Positions 1 to 5,934 of a DNA stretch of 10,340 nt are shown piece by piece (position 1 is the first letter of the stretch; every line of letters starts with the position of its first letter). The notes under the pieces were generated by a model. The model had not been told where the DNA came from. It saw nothing but the letters and a program-made list of their open reading frames with translations, and did not search any database. Made by a program: the position numbers and the translations under genes. The DNA comes from Anaerolineaceae bacterium (lineage in GTDB: Bacteria > Chloroflexota > Anaerolineae > Anaerolineales > Villigracilaceae), in NCBI GenBank assembly GCA_022181005.1, contig BQMV01000450.1, forward strand, positions 1-10,340. The letters run 5' to 3'.

Positions 1-1230
1 CGCAATATCGTCATTGTTATCCAAAGTTACTCGTGTGATTTGTGGATAGTATCCAACCAGAAAGACCCATACATTGTAGTATATCTCCTGATCAACTACT
101 TTATCAACAGTAGATGCGCCATTGTTGATCGTTGTTGTATATCTGGCATATGCCGTTGCGTTTGTGCCCGGAATGAAAGCATACGACCGGGTGCTTTCTG
201 TAGTTACATTTGTTGTCAATCTACCCTTGATATACGGTTCATTCTGAGGCGAAGTCGTGGCGTCAGTCCATGACCAATAAAAATTCTTTGGAGAACACCA
301 ACCAGCAATATGACAATACCCTGCATTGCTGGTCGTATCAGCCGAACCACCATTATTGAGCCATGACCAATATCCGCCACCGTTCGCATACACTTCATTG
401 AAAACAGCCTTGGTCTCTTTAGGAAATATCCCGATTTCTTGGAAGAAGACTTGAGAGCGGGTCAATGCAATAGGCAAGGTATTCACATAGTGCCGAACTT
501 TACCATCAAGTGAAGAAATAGCCACTTGTACAAAAGGTGCAGTCCCGTCGTCCATGCTTCCCAAAGAATCTTCCCATCTGAAGAAGTAAATTCTACCTTC
601 TTTGTTTGCAAATACAGGCGTAAGAGCATCTAGGTCTAGTCCACCAGTTACATTGATTATATAGTCGCGGGCAAGGGATTGTAATTCGTCTGGTGAATAT
701 TTGCCTTTTAGTGCATTGCTGTTCGGTGTGTGTTTGGGAAACACACTGACATCAACCGGCGAAATATCTACAACATGCGATGTTGCAATATCTACAGAGT
801 AGAAGAATTTTCCAGCTTGATAACGCTCAAGTGCCGCAGACGGATTATAGGGAAGAGTGAAACGCTCCAGATAAACCGGATTATTGCCGTCAATCGCTTT
901 AATCATGAATTCAACCGGGGCTCGTTCACTCGCAGGACGAGCGATCATGACTTCGATCTTCTTGACCGTTTCCTGCCAAAGCAAATCCATTTTTTCTTTG
1001 GATTTGCCAGTCAACATCCTTGTTTTTCCATCCTCAGCATTGACAGTTGTTTGCCCATATTCTAGCTCAAATTCAAGAGCTTTCTGATACTCGGCAAGCA
1101 ATTTTGTTTTTTCCGCCTCTACTTCAGGTGGAATCGGCGGGACAGGTCCTTGTGCATAGACCGGGACCACAAACATTATCAAGGCAATCAACAACATCGC
1201 CAAGCCAATTTTTTTATTCGGGTGTTTCAT
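1..1230 (-). CDS. Secreted protein with probable golvesin-like C-terminal domain (partial, 3' end off window)
   Basis: The reading frame is open from the ATG at 1230 to base 1, giving 410 residues without a stop; the C-terminus lies outside the window. Residues 1-26 form a clear Sec signal peptide (Lys-rich start, hydrophobic core, probable cleavage after VYA), so the product is exported. A charged stretch (about 30-60) follows. Residues about 178-245 resemble PepSY/YcdB-type beta segments (aromatic RIYFFRWED, then a V..SLDGKVRHY strand). Residues about 285-325 are rich in Trp/Gly and carry two Cys (YCHIAGWC). From about 340 on, the pattern AYARYTTTI...VDQ...WVFLVGYY...RVTL resembles golvesin C-terminal-like domains, which are beta-sandwich, often surface-associated modules. 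GAGAGG four bases before the ATG supports this start. It lies downstream of a response regulator but has its own promoter. The exact function is unknown; export is certain, the domain names are tentative. Confidence 0.85.
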   Translation of the reverse strand, partial: MKHPNKKIGLAMLLIALIMFVVPVYAQGPVPPIPPEVEAEKTKLLAEYQKALEFELEYGQTTVNAEDGKTRMLTGKSKEKMDLLWQETVKKIEVMIARPASERAPVEFMIKAIDGNNPVYLERFTLPYNPSAALERYQAGKFFYSVDIATSHVVDISPVDVSVFPKHTPNSNALKGKYSPDELQSLARDYIINVTGGLDLDALTPVFANKEGRIYFFRWEDSLGSMDDGTAPFVQVAISSLDGKVRHYVNTLPIALTRSQVFFQEIGIFPKETKAVFNEVYANGGGYWSWLNNGGSADTTSNAGYCHIAGWCSPKNFYWSWTDATTSPQNEPYIKGRLTTNVTTESTRSYAFIPGTNATAYARYTTTINNGASTVDKVVDQEIYYNVWVFLVGYYPQITRVTLDNNDDIA

Positions 1231-1268
1231 TTTTCCTCTCATTCATTGGTTGTTTTATCGAAACCACG

Positions 1269-1301
1269 TTTGGCAATCTGCAGTTAGTTGAATTCGCCAA
1301 A
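1269..1301 (-). other. Imperfect hairpin in the leader of the secreted-protein gene
   Basis: TTTGGCAAT at 1269-1277 pairs with ATTCGCCAAA at 1292-1301, giving 9 base pairs with one bulged base and a 14-base loop. It lies in the roughly 165-base leader between the predicted transcription start (near 1397) and the ATG at 1230. It is too far from the start codon to hide the ribosome site directly and has no U tract, so it is not a terminator. It may be an RNA structure or may be chance. Confidence 0.25.
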
Positions 1302-1403
1302 ATCACATCCATTTGTAAGTTATTCTTGCAGTTAAGACTATATATTTCAAGTACGGAAATCCGTGCCTCTTCTGCATAAGATGTTTTGATCGTTTCTATG
1401 CTC

Positions 1404-1432
1404 ATCATAGGCATTTTTACGTCAAGGGTCAA
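1404..1432 (-). promoter_or_regulatory. Predicted sigma70-type promoter for the secreted-protein gene
   Basis: On the minus strand, TTGACC (1432-1427) and TATGAT (1409-1404) are separated by exactly 17 bases. The -35 box overlaps the TGA stop codon of the upstream response regulator (1431-1429). Transcription would start near 1397, leaving a leader of about 165 bases before the ATG at 1230. The boxes are close to consensus, but no experimental start is known. Confidence 0.55.
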
Positions 1433-2076
1433 TACGGAAAATCCCCCATATTTTCTTTTCCCCATAAAACCGCTTTGGGCCGCGAATCCAGCGCTAGTTT
1501 CCGATAAATTTTTTCAAGATGTTTATCAAGCGTTTTAACGGTTATTTGCAGGTGCGAGGCAATCTCCTGGTTGCTCGCCCCTTCCACCAATAATCGTAAC
1601 ACTTGTTTTTCGCGTTCCGACAAACTGTTCCATTTTTTCTCTACTTCCTCATACCATGTACGCGCTCGCATTTTTTGCTCTTCATCAAAAAGATTAACTC
1701 CAGAAGCCGCAAGGCGGATTGAATTGATCAATTGTTCAGCTTCTACAGTTTTGTCGAGGTACCCTGTCGCGCCGGCATCCATCATACCTGCTAGGTAAGC
1801 GTCGCGATGATGTCCGGTTAGAACCAGTGTGGCGGTATCGGGATAATTTTCTCGGACCCATTTCGCCAGTTCTATGGGGTTATGGTTTGGCATCACCAGA
1901 TTCAACAACAGAACACGCGGTCGTAATTTGGCGATCAGGGGTTTGATCTCATTGCCATCCTGCACTTCGCCCACAATTTTTATTCCTGAGGCTTTTTCGA
2001 GAATGGAACGTATCCCTTCAAGAACAATAGGGTGATCATCTGCTACAAGCGCTGTGATTTCGTCTGGGGGGGTCAT
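1429..2076 (-). CDS. NarL/LuxR-family response regulator with Asn in place of the phosphoacceptor Asp
   Basis: This 215-residue protein has an N-terminal receiver domain (about 7-125) and a C-terminal GerE/LuxR helix-turn-helix (about 150-207: LSEREKQVLRLL, NQEIASHL, then KTLDKHLEKIYRKL). The acidic pair D13/D14, switch residue T87 and conserved K109 are present. However, the residue that should be the phosphorylated Asp is N59 (LLLNLVMP, codon AAT at 1902-1900). Canonical phosphorylation is therefore unlikely, and it may act as a pseudo-receiver transcription factor. The open frame extends upstream to 2205, but a strong promoter lies inside that extension and the receiver begins right after the ATG at 2076, so 2076 is preferred. 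The Shine-Dalgarno is weak (purine-rich AAAGAAAGAAG). Codons 2-4 contain a C7 run. It is clearly paralogous to the regulator at 5190-5834. Its likely target is the exported-protein gene downstream, which is inference. Confidence 0.9.
   Translation of the reverse strand: MTPPDEITALVADDHPIVLEGIRSILEKASGIKIVGEVQDGNEIKPLIAKLRPRVLLLNLVMPNHNPIELAKWVRENYPDTATLVLTGHHRDAYLAGMMDAGATGYLDKTVEAEQLINSIRLAASGVNLFDEEQKMRARTWYEEVEKKWNSLSEREKQVLRLLVEGASNQEIASHLQITVKTLDKHLEKIYRKLALDSRPKAVLWGKENMGDFPY
2066..2072 (-). repeat. C7 homopolymer at codons 2-4 of the response regulator
   Basis: Seven consecutive C residues on the coding strand directly follow ATGA and encode Thr-Pro-Pro. A one-base slip here would shift the frame at the very start of the protein. 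The next in-frame ATG is inside the receiver at residue 62, so it could not rescue the protein. Confidence 0.8.
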
Positions 2077-2125
2077 CGGCGCTGCTTCTTTCTTTTGCCT
2101 ATTTACAATAATTGAATATACAAAT

Positions 2126-2153
2126 ATTGTACCCCCCCCCATTATTTTGTCAA
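2126..2153 (-). promoter_or_regulatory. Predicted sigma70 promoter with a G9 tract in its spacer
   Basis: On the minus strand a perfect -35 box TTGACA (2153-2148) is followed by a 16-base spacer and the near-consensus -10 TACAAT (2131-2126). Nine of the spacer bases are an uninterrupted G run (2140-2132) that abuts the -10 box. Transcription would begin near 2119, about 43 bases before the response regulator ATG at 2076. This placement is the main reason to reject the longer reading frame beginning at 2205. In phase-variable promoters such as Neisseria porA and opc, the same arrangement changes spacer length and so promoter strength. Confidence 0.65.
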
Positions 2154-2155
2154 TC

Positions 2156-2201
2156 AACGTTTGCCCTACTTCTACCAAACGCTCACAAACCAGCAAACGT
2201 T
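2156..2201. promoter_or_regulatory. Possible operator: 9-bp perfect inverted repeat and CAAAC cluster upstream of the regulator promoter
   Basis: AACGTTTGC (2156-2164) and GCAAACGTT (2193-2201) are perfect inverted copies separated by 28 bases. Between them lie two more related motifs, CAAACG at 2176-2181 and CAAACC at 2186-2191, at about one helical-turn spacing. The cluster ends three bases upstream of the -35 box of the regulator promoter, a typical activator position. It could be an autoregulatory site or a weak hairpin; no bound protein is known. Confidence 0.35.
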
Positions 2202-2225
2202 CCAAAGAAGGCTACAGTCCATTAT

Positions 2226-2996
2226 CTATTGTCTCTCTTCCAACATCCTCAACCACTCCAGCGGCTTCTCCCGCCGCACACACGGATTGACATTGAACAA
2301 GTTGTCGGGACGATCCCATTTCGGTCCCGGCGGACCCGACTCATCGCTCAACGCGCTTTTTACTCCCCATAGTCCTTTGTAGTTCGCCCAATCAGGTTCG
2401 GGATTCAACACCATGCGCCGCCATTCTTTGACCGAGGGGCGAGTCACTTTACGGTCCGACATGACGCGCTTGAGATAACTGGTGGATTTGACCACAGGCT
2501 CGTGAAAGTTTTCCCCTTGATAGCCGATGCGGAACCCATCTCCCGAAGCGATCTCCATTGGCAGGCTGACCACGTCATGATCCGCTTCGTCGCGCATGGA
2601 GTCGCGCATGGAAATGAAGGCGTTTTCGACAAGAATGTTCGTGTGGCTGGCGATCAACTCTTTGAGCGCAAAGGCAATTTCCACACCCGCCCAGCCGAAG
2701 AAATAATATCCCGCGCCCATTGCGAGAGCGGATGAAACTCCCAGCCACACTCACGCATCCGCGTCGTAAAGCGGCTCATTGATGAAGCGCAGGAAATATT
2801 GTCCGCCTTCGAGTTTGCCGATAAACGTTGCAAGCGGTTCATTTAAATGGAAGAGCAAGCCCGCCGCGCCGAGCGGTCCGCTGGGCAGGATGCTGCAACG
2901 TTCAAGATAATGCTCCACCGCCATCGGAAAAAATCGTTCGCTCTTTGCAAAACGCAAAACGGGTTCGTATGTTTCGAGGAGATCGTGATCGTTCAT
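2226..2996 (-). pseudogene. Broken Vps62-like protein gene (in-frame TGA)
   Basis: Two open stretches in the same frame are separated only by a TGA at 2753-2751. The first (about 81 residues from ATG 2996) begins MNDHDLLETYEPVLRFAKSE and the second has 174 residues. Reading through TGA as Trp gives a continuous sequence ending in one probable membrane segment (about 84-115, Gly/Ala/Phe-rich). The C-terminal part carries WANYKGLWGVKSALSDESG, GPPGPKW and EKPLEWL, resembling the end of Vps62-related (DUF946-like) proteins. The whole is only about 256 codons, short for that family as I remember it, so an internal deletion is also possible. No Shine-Dalgarno precedes 2996, and an inverted repeat sits just upstream. 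It is the last gene of the yebC-ruvC-ruvA strand. The nonsense codon and probable shortening make loss of function likely; a natural split gene or sequence error cannot be excluded. Confidence 0.6.
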
Positions 2997-3009
2997 GTTG
3001 GAATGAAAA

Positions 3010-3062
3010 CGTCCCGCAGGTTTCTCGGCAAAACTGAGACGGTTTACCAAACCTGCGGGACG
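3010..3062. repeat. 14-bp perfect inverted repeat between ruvA and the broken gene
   Basis: CGTCCCGCAGGTTT (3010-3023) and AAACCTGCGGGACG (3049-3062) are exact inverted copies around a 25-base loop that itself holds a small GGTTT/AAACC hairpin. The element begins nine bases after the ruvA stop and has no U tract. It behaves like a REP-type intergenic palindrome that could stabilise or process the operon mRNA. Confidence 0.75.
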
Positions 3063-3070
3063 GTGAATTG

Positions 3071-3646
3071 TTATTGAAAATACTGTAACGCGATCCTCAG
3101 ACGTTCTTCCGCATCTTTGCTCGCATCTTTCGGGATGGATTGAATGGCAGACTGCGCCTCGACGACGGAATAGCCCAACGCGGTCAGCGCGGCGAGGACT
3201 TCCGAATCCGCGTCGGACATCAGGGCGACCTGCTTCAAGCCATCAAGCGGTTTCAACTTGTCTTTCAGATGAAGAGCCATCTTCTGCGCGGTCTTTTTGC
3301 CCACCCCCGGTACACGACTCAACAACTCCGCTTCATCGGCGAAGATCGCGCGTTGGATGGCTTCCAACGACATAGCGGACAGAACGGATAACGCAACCTT
3401 GGGTCCCACTCCATTAACGCCGAGAAGTATGTTGAAAAGATCGCAATCAGCTTGCGATTCGAATCCGTACAACGTCAACGCGTCTTCGCGGACGACGAGA
3501 TGCGTGAACAAGTACGCGGTCTCGCCAGTCTTGACGCGCATCCGCAACGGCGCAGGGACAAACACGCGCAATCCCACGCCTCCCACTTCGACGATGAGGG
3601 AAGTATCTTCGATCTGTGCAATTTCTCCGCGGAGGGTTGAAATCAT
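3071..3646 (-). CDS. ruvA: Holliday junction branch migration complex subunit RuvA
   Basis: RuvA binds four-way DNA junctions as a tetramer and loads the RuvB helicase motors. The 191-residue product has the family's usual length and layout. An OB-fold domain (1-62) starts MISTLRGEI and includes the acidic pin E54/D55 in VREDALTLYG. Two helix-hairpin-helix motifs follow (about 74-86, GVNGVGPKVAL; about 109-123, RVPGVGKKTAQKM). After a linker, a small C-terminal domain (about 146-191) contacts RuvB. The open frame continues six codons upstream to 3664, but the family start MIxxLRG fixes the ATG at 3646. There is no good Shine-Dalgarno; instead TATAAT lies at 3658-3653, six bases before the ATG, hinting at optional leaderless transcription. 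It follows ruvC across a hairpin-forming repeat. No ruvB is in the window. Confidence 0.97.
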   Translation of the reverse strand: MISTLRGEIAQIEDTSLIVEVGGVGLRVFVPAPLRMRVKTGETAYLFTHLVVREDALTLYGFESQADCDLFNILLGVNGVGPKVALSVLSAMSLEAIQRAIFADEAELLSRVPGVGKKTAQKMALHLKDKLKPLDGLKQVALMSDADSEVLAALTALGYSVVEAQSAIQSIPKDASKDAEERLRIALQYFQ

Positions 3647-3657
3647 ATTCCAATTAT

Positions 3658-3743
3658 ATGTCATTGCGAGCGCGCGCCGCGAAGCAATCTTTTCATGCGA
3701 GGAGATTGCTTCGTCGTGCCTTCGGCGCTCCTCGCAACGACAT
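3658..3743. repeat. Long imperfect inverted repeat filling the ruvC-ruvA gap
   Basis: The left arm (from 3658, ATGTCATTGCGAG ... GCGAAGCAATCT) and the right arm (AGATTGCTTCGT ... CTCGCAACGACAT, to 3743) pair over most of their length, with central mismatches and a short loop near 3691-3699. The element fills the whole gap and its last base touches the ruvC stop codon. The core GAAGCAATCTC/GAGATTGCTTC resembles a dispersed palindromic repeat seen in many bacterial genomes. It would form a strong hairpin in the operon mRNA. Copy number here cannot be judged from one window. Confidence 0.8.
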
Positions 3744-4222
3744 TAGTAGCGTTTCGTATTCAAATGCGTGATGGCGATTGCCAGCGCGTCGGCGGCATCG
3801 TCGGGTTTGGGGATGGAGTCGAGTTGCAATAACGCGCGTACCATTTCTTGCACCTGTCGCTTTTCGGCAGAGCCGTAGCCAGCCACAGCGTTCTTCACTT
3901 CTTTGGGAGTGTATTCAAAAATTTCGATCCCCGCTTGTTCGAGCGCGAGCAGGACAACTCCGCGCGCTTGACCGACGGCGATGCCGGTGGTCACATTCCG
4001 CGCGAAGAATAATTTTTCAACAGCGGATGTATCGGGTTTGTGTTGTTTGATGATTTTTCGCAGGTTGGTATACAACATCTCCAGCCGCGCGGACGGGGTT
4101 GCGTCTTTCGGGGTGGAGATAATGCCGAAGGAAACTGCGACCAGTTCCCCGTCGGGCAGGAGGCGCACGAGTCCGTATCCTGTGGTGGCGGTACCGGGGT
4201 CAATTCCGAGGGCAAGAGTCAT
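3743..4222 (-). CDS. ruvC: Crossover junction endodeoxyribonuclease RuvC
   Basis: RuvC is the dimeric nuclease that resolves Holliday junctions by paired nicks after RuvAB branch migration. The 159-residue product fits the family size. The RNase H-like active site is complete: D8 in LALGIDPGTATTGYG, E69 in AVEKLFFARN, and D142 and D145 in PDDAADALAIAITH. The segment TGIAVGQARGV and the following YTPKEVKNAVAGYGSAEK match the family. The frame continues to a GTG at 4252, but that extension lies in an inverted repeat; the ATG at 4222 matches the conserved N-terminus. No Shine-Dalgarno is visible before it, only an A-rich run, so translation may depend on coupling or on the A-rich leader. It sits between yebC and ruvA on the same strand. 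Confidence 0.97.
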   Translation of the reverse strand: MTLALGIDPGTATTGYGLVRLLPDGELVAVSFGIISTPKDATPSARLEMLYTNLRKIIKQHKPDTSAVEKLFFARNVTTGIAVGQARGVVLLALEQAGIEIFEYTPKEVKNAVAGYGSAEKRQVQEMVRALLQLDSIPKPDDAADALAIAITHLNTKRY

Positions 4223-4228
4223 TTTTTT

Positions 4229-4293
4229 AAACACAAAGGACACGAAGTGCACAAAGGAAAAACCTTTGTGACCTTTGTGTCCTTCGTGGTGAG
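4229..4293. repeat. Imperfect inverted repeat filling the yebC-ruvC gap
   Basis: The left arm (AACACAAAGGACACGAAGTG continuing to ACAAAGG, 4229-4257) and the right arm (CCTTTGTGACCTTTGTGTCC continuing to TTCGTGGTG, 4263-4291) pair over about 29 positions with a few mismatches and a five-base loop. Each arm is built from ACAAAGG-like units, so it has internal near-direct repeats. It directly follows the yebC stop and ends just before the ruvC start. It differs in sequence from the repeats at 3658-3743 and 3010-3062. Confidence 0.78.
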
Positions 4294-5046
4294 TTAAGCC
4301 GCCTCAAGAGCCGCTAGCGCTTCGTCTGAAATTTTGACGTTGTGGAAAACATCCTGTACGTCGTCGAGTTCTTCGATGGTCTCGACCATCTTCATGAACT
4401 TCAACGTGGCTTCCACATCGAGTTCCACTTCCTGCTTGGCGACCATGCGCAAGCCCGATTCGTCCGGCGTGACTTTGGCTTGATGCAATGCGTCGGCGAT
4501 GGTCTTGAAAGATTCGACTGGCGCATAAATTTCGAGCGTGTCGCCGCCGTCAATGACATCGTCCGCGCCCGCATTGACGCCCAACTCGAAGGCTTTATCA
4601 AACGATAACTGGCTGGAGGGAAATGCAAAATACGCTTTGCGATCGAATTGCCAGCTAACCGCGCCGGGCTCCGCCATGTTGCCGCCCGATTTGCTAAACG
4701 CGTGGCGCATATCTGGCACTGTGCGGTTGCGATTATCGGTCACGCAAGTGACCATCAATGCCGAGCCATGCGGACCGTAGCCCTCGAAGGTGATCTCTTC
4801 AAACACGGCTCCATCTTTGTCTTCGCCCGAACCTTTTTTTATGGCGCGTTCGATATTATCTTTTGGCATGTTTTCGGCACGAGCTTTATCCACTGCAAGC
4901 CTGAGGCGGAAGTTGGAATCGGGATCGCCGCCTTCGCGCGCCGCGATGGAAATTTCTCTGGCGAGGCGCGTGAAGATCGCGCCGCGTTTGGCGTCTGCCG
5001 CGCCTTTTTTGCGTTTGATGGTGGACCACTTGGAATGACCGGACAT
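4294..5046 (-). CDS. yebC: YebC/PmpR (TACO1) family protein
   Basis: The 250-residue product matches the family in length and in its signature N-terminus MSGHSKWSTIKRKKGAADAK, followed by RGAIFTRLAREI, the KARAENMPKDNIERAIKKG segment and the EEITFEGYGPHGSALMV segment that leads the second domain. Family members are described either as DNA-binding transcriptional regulators or, for TACO1 and some bacterial members, as factors that help ribosomes through proline-rich stretches; the sequence alone does not decide. The product is cytoplasmic. A good Shine-Dalgarno AAGGAG (5058-5053) lies six bases before the ATG. It is first in an apparent yebC-ruvC-ruvA operon, a very common bacterial arrangement, and is divergent from the response regulator at 5190. 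Its base composition is more G+C-rich than that of the flanking accessory loci. Confidence 0.97.
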   Translation of the reverse strand: MSGHSKWSTIKRKKGAADAKRGAIFTRLAREISIAAREGGDPDSNFRLRLAVDKARAENMPKDNIERAIKKGSGEDKDGAVFEEITFEGYGPHGSALMVTCVTDNRNRTVPDMRHAFSKSGGNMAEPGAVSWQFDRKAYFAFPSSQLSFDKAFELGVNAGADDVIDGGDTLEIYAPVESFKTIADALHQAKVTPDESGLRMVAKQEVELDVEATLKFMKMVETIEELDDVQDVFHNVKISDEALAALEAA

Positions 5047-5099
5047 GACTTGCTCCTTGCTGTAAACCCACGCGGGGAACTTTTTGTGCTCTGTAAACG

Positions 5100-5108
5100 A
5101 TTATACCA
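5100..5108 (-). promoter_or_regulatory. Predicted extended -10 promoter for the yebC-ruvC-ruvA operon
   Basis: On the minus strand TGG-TATAAT (5108-5100) is a perfect extended -10 element; no good -35 box lies 16-18 bases upstream. Transcription would start near 5093, about 47 bases before the yebC ATG. Confidence 0.5.
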
Positions 5109-5130
5109 TTAGGAAAAACGAGTTGTTTTC

Positions 5131-5163
5131 TTGACAAAAGAAAAAGAACCAAGGTTATATAAT
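5131..5163 (+). promoter_or_regulatory. Predicted promoter for the second response regulator
   Basis: A perfect TTGACA (5131-5136) is followed by AT-rich sequence and a perfect TATAAT (5158-5163). The 21-base spacer is too long for a normal sigma70 promoter. The overlapping TATATA (5156-5161) would give 19. The boxes may therefore need an activator or be used in the offset register. The TTGACAAAA start is shared with the promoter of the paralogous regulator at 2153. Confidence 0.45.
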
Positions 5164-5189
5164 CAGGACAGGCATCATATTGAGGTTTT

Positions 5190-5834
5190 ATGAGTAATGT
5201 TCAAAGCCAAATTACAGTCTTATTAGCAGATGATCATCCGACTACACGCGCAGGCTTGCGAGCAATTCTAAGCGAAACATCGGATATTCGAGTTGTTGAA
5301 GAGGCAGAAGATAGTTTTCAGTTAGAGACACTGGCAGCCGAACTACGCCCAAATATCCTTATCCTTGATCTCGCCATGCCTGTTTCTGTAAAAACAGCAA
5401 AGTGGGTACGTGAGCACATTCCTGAAACGCTTATATTGGTATTAACTGCACATGATCACGATGCCTATCTAGCCAGCATGATGGATGCGGGAGCAGTCGG
5501 CTTTTTATCAAAAACAGAAACAGGGGAAAGGTTAATTTCAGCAATACGCCAAGCCATGAACGGAGCACAGGCGTTTACAGAAGATCAGTTCGTGCGCGCG
5601 AACCGCTGGCGGCAAGAAGCAGGGAAAAAACTCGAAAAACTAACCCATCGGGAAGGGGAGGTTGTTCGCCTTATTGTTAAAGGATACGACAACAAGCAAA
5701 TTGCGGAAAAACTGAATATAACAGCAAAAACAGCTGCCTTTCATGTCACTAACATTCTGAAGAAATTGGATGTAAAATCTCGCCATGAGGCAATTGTCTG
5801 GGCACATACATATTTGTCTGACAACCTCGAATAA
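5190..5834 (+). CDS. NarL/LuxR-family response regulator
   Basis: This 214-residue protein has a receiver domain (about 8-124) and a GerE/LuxR helix-turn-helix (about 150-206: LTHREGEVVRLIVKG, NKQIAEKLNIT, then KTAAFHVTNILKKL). The phosphorylation site is complete, unlike its paralogue: acidic pair D14/D15, phosphoacceptor D60 (LILDLAMP), T86 and K108. It should therefore be switched by a histidine kinase, none of which is in the window. It shares long identical stretches with the regulator at 1429-2076 (for example DAYLA.MMDAGA.G.L.KT and KWVRE), so the two are duplicates. GAGG lies four bases before the ATG. It is divergent from yebC and precedes three exported-protein genes on the same strand, which are its likely targets (inference). 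Confidence 0.93.
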   Translation: MSNVQSQITVLLADDHPTTRAGLRAILSETSDIRVVEEAEDSFQLETLAAELRPNILILDLAMPVSVKTAKWVREHIPETLILVLTAHDHDAYLASMMDAGAVGFLSKTETGERLISAIRQAMNGAQAFTEDQFVRANRWRQEAGKKLEKLTHREGEVVRLIVKGYDNKQIAEKLNITAKTAAFHVTNILKKLDVKSRHEAIVWAHTYLSDNLE

Positions 5835-5860
5835 TTACCAGCACAAAGACTGGTAGTTTT
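5834..5860 (+). terminator. Weak hairpin followed by a short T run after the second regulator
   Basis: ATTACCAG (5834-5841) pairs with CTGGTAGT (5850-5857) around an eight-base loop, with one G-T pair, and is followed by TTTT (5857-5860, sharing its first T with the stem) and then CCC. The U tract is short, so it may only partly stop transcription before the next promoter. Confidence 0.4.
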
Positions 5861-5865
5861 CCCAG

Positions 5866-5894
5866 TTGCGATACCGTCATCAGCAAAGTAGAAT
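5866..5894 (+). promoter_or_regulatory. Predicted sigma70-type promoter for the secreted LolA-like gene
   Basis: TTGCGA (5866-5871) and TAGAAT (5889-5894) are separated by exactly 17 bases, with a start near 5901 and a leader of about 34 bases to the ATG at 5935. It mirrors the promoter after the other regulator at 1404-1432. Confidence 0.45.
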
Positions 5895-5934
5895 GAAAAA
5901 ATTAGTATGGTCTGTTTTTCAAGGAGTTCAAAAC

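Noticed and set aside
1214..1465. 83-codon minus-strand frame across the regulator stop and the exported-gene start
   Set aside because: It overlaps two well-supported genes at its ends, has no ribosome site and holds a promoter and leader instead.
2077..2205. N-terminal extension of the first response regulator up to 2205
   Set aside because: It contains the -35 and -10 boxes and the G9 tract, and receiver domains begin right after the ATG at 2076.
2751..2753. TGA as a selenocysteine codon
   Set aside because: No obvious SECIS-like hairpin follows, the family is not known for selenocysteine and the neighbouring residues suggest Trp; a nonsense mutation is simpler.
4223..4252. GTG start at 4252 for ruvC
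   Set aside because: The extension is the arm of an inverted repeat, and the conserved RuvC N-terminus begins at 4222.
3010..4293. CRISPR array from the repeated palindromes
   Set aside because: The three elements differ in sequence, occur once each in gene gaps and have no regular spacers.
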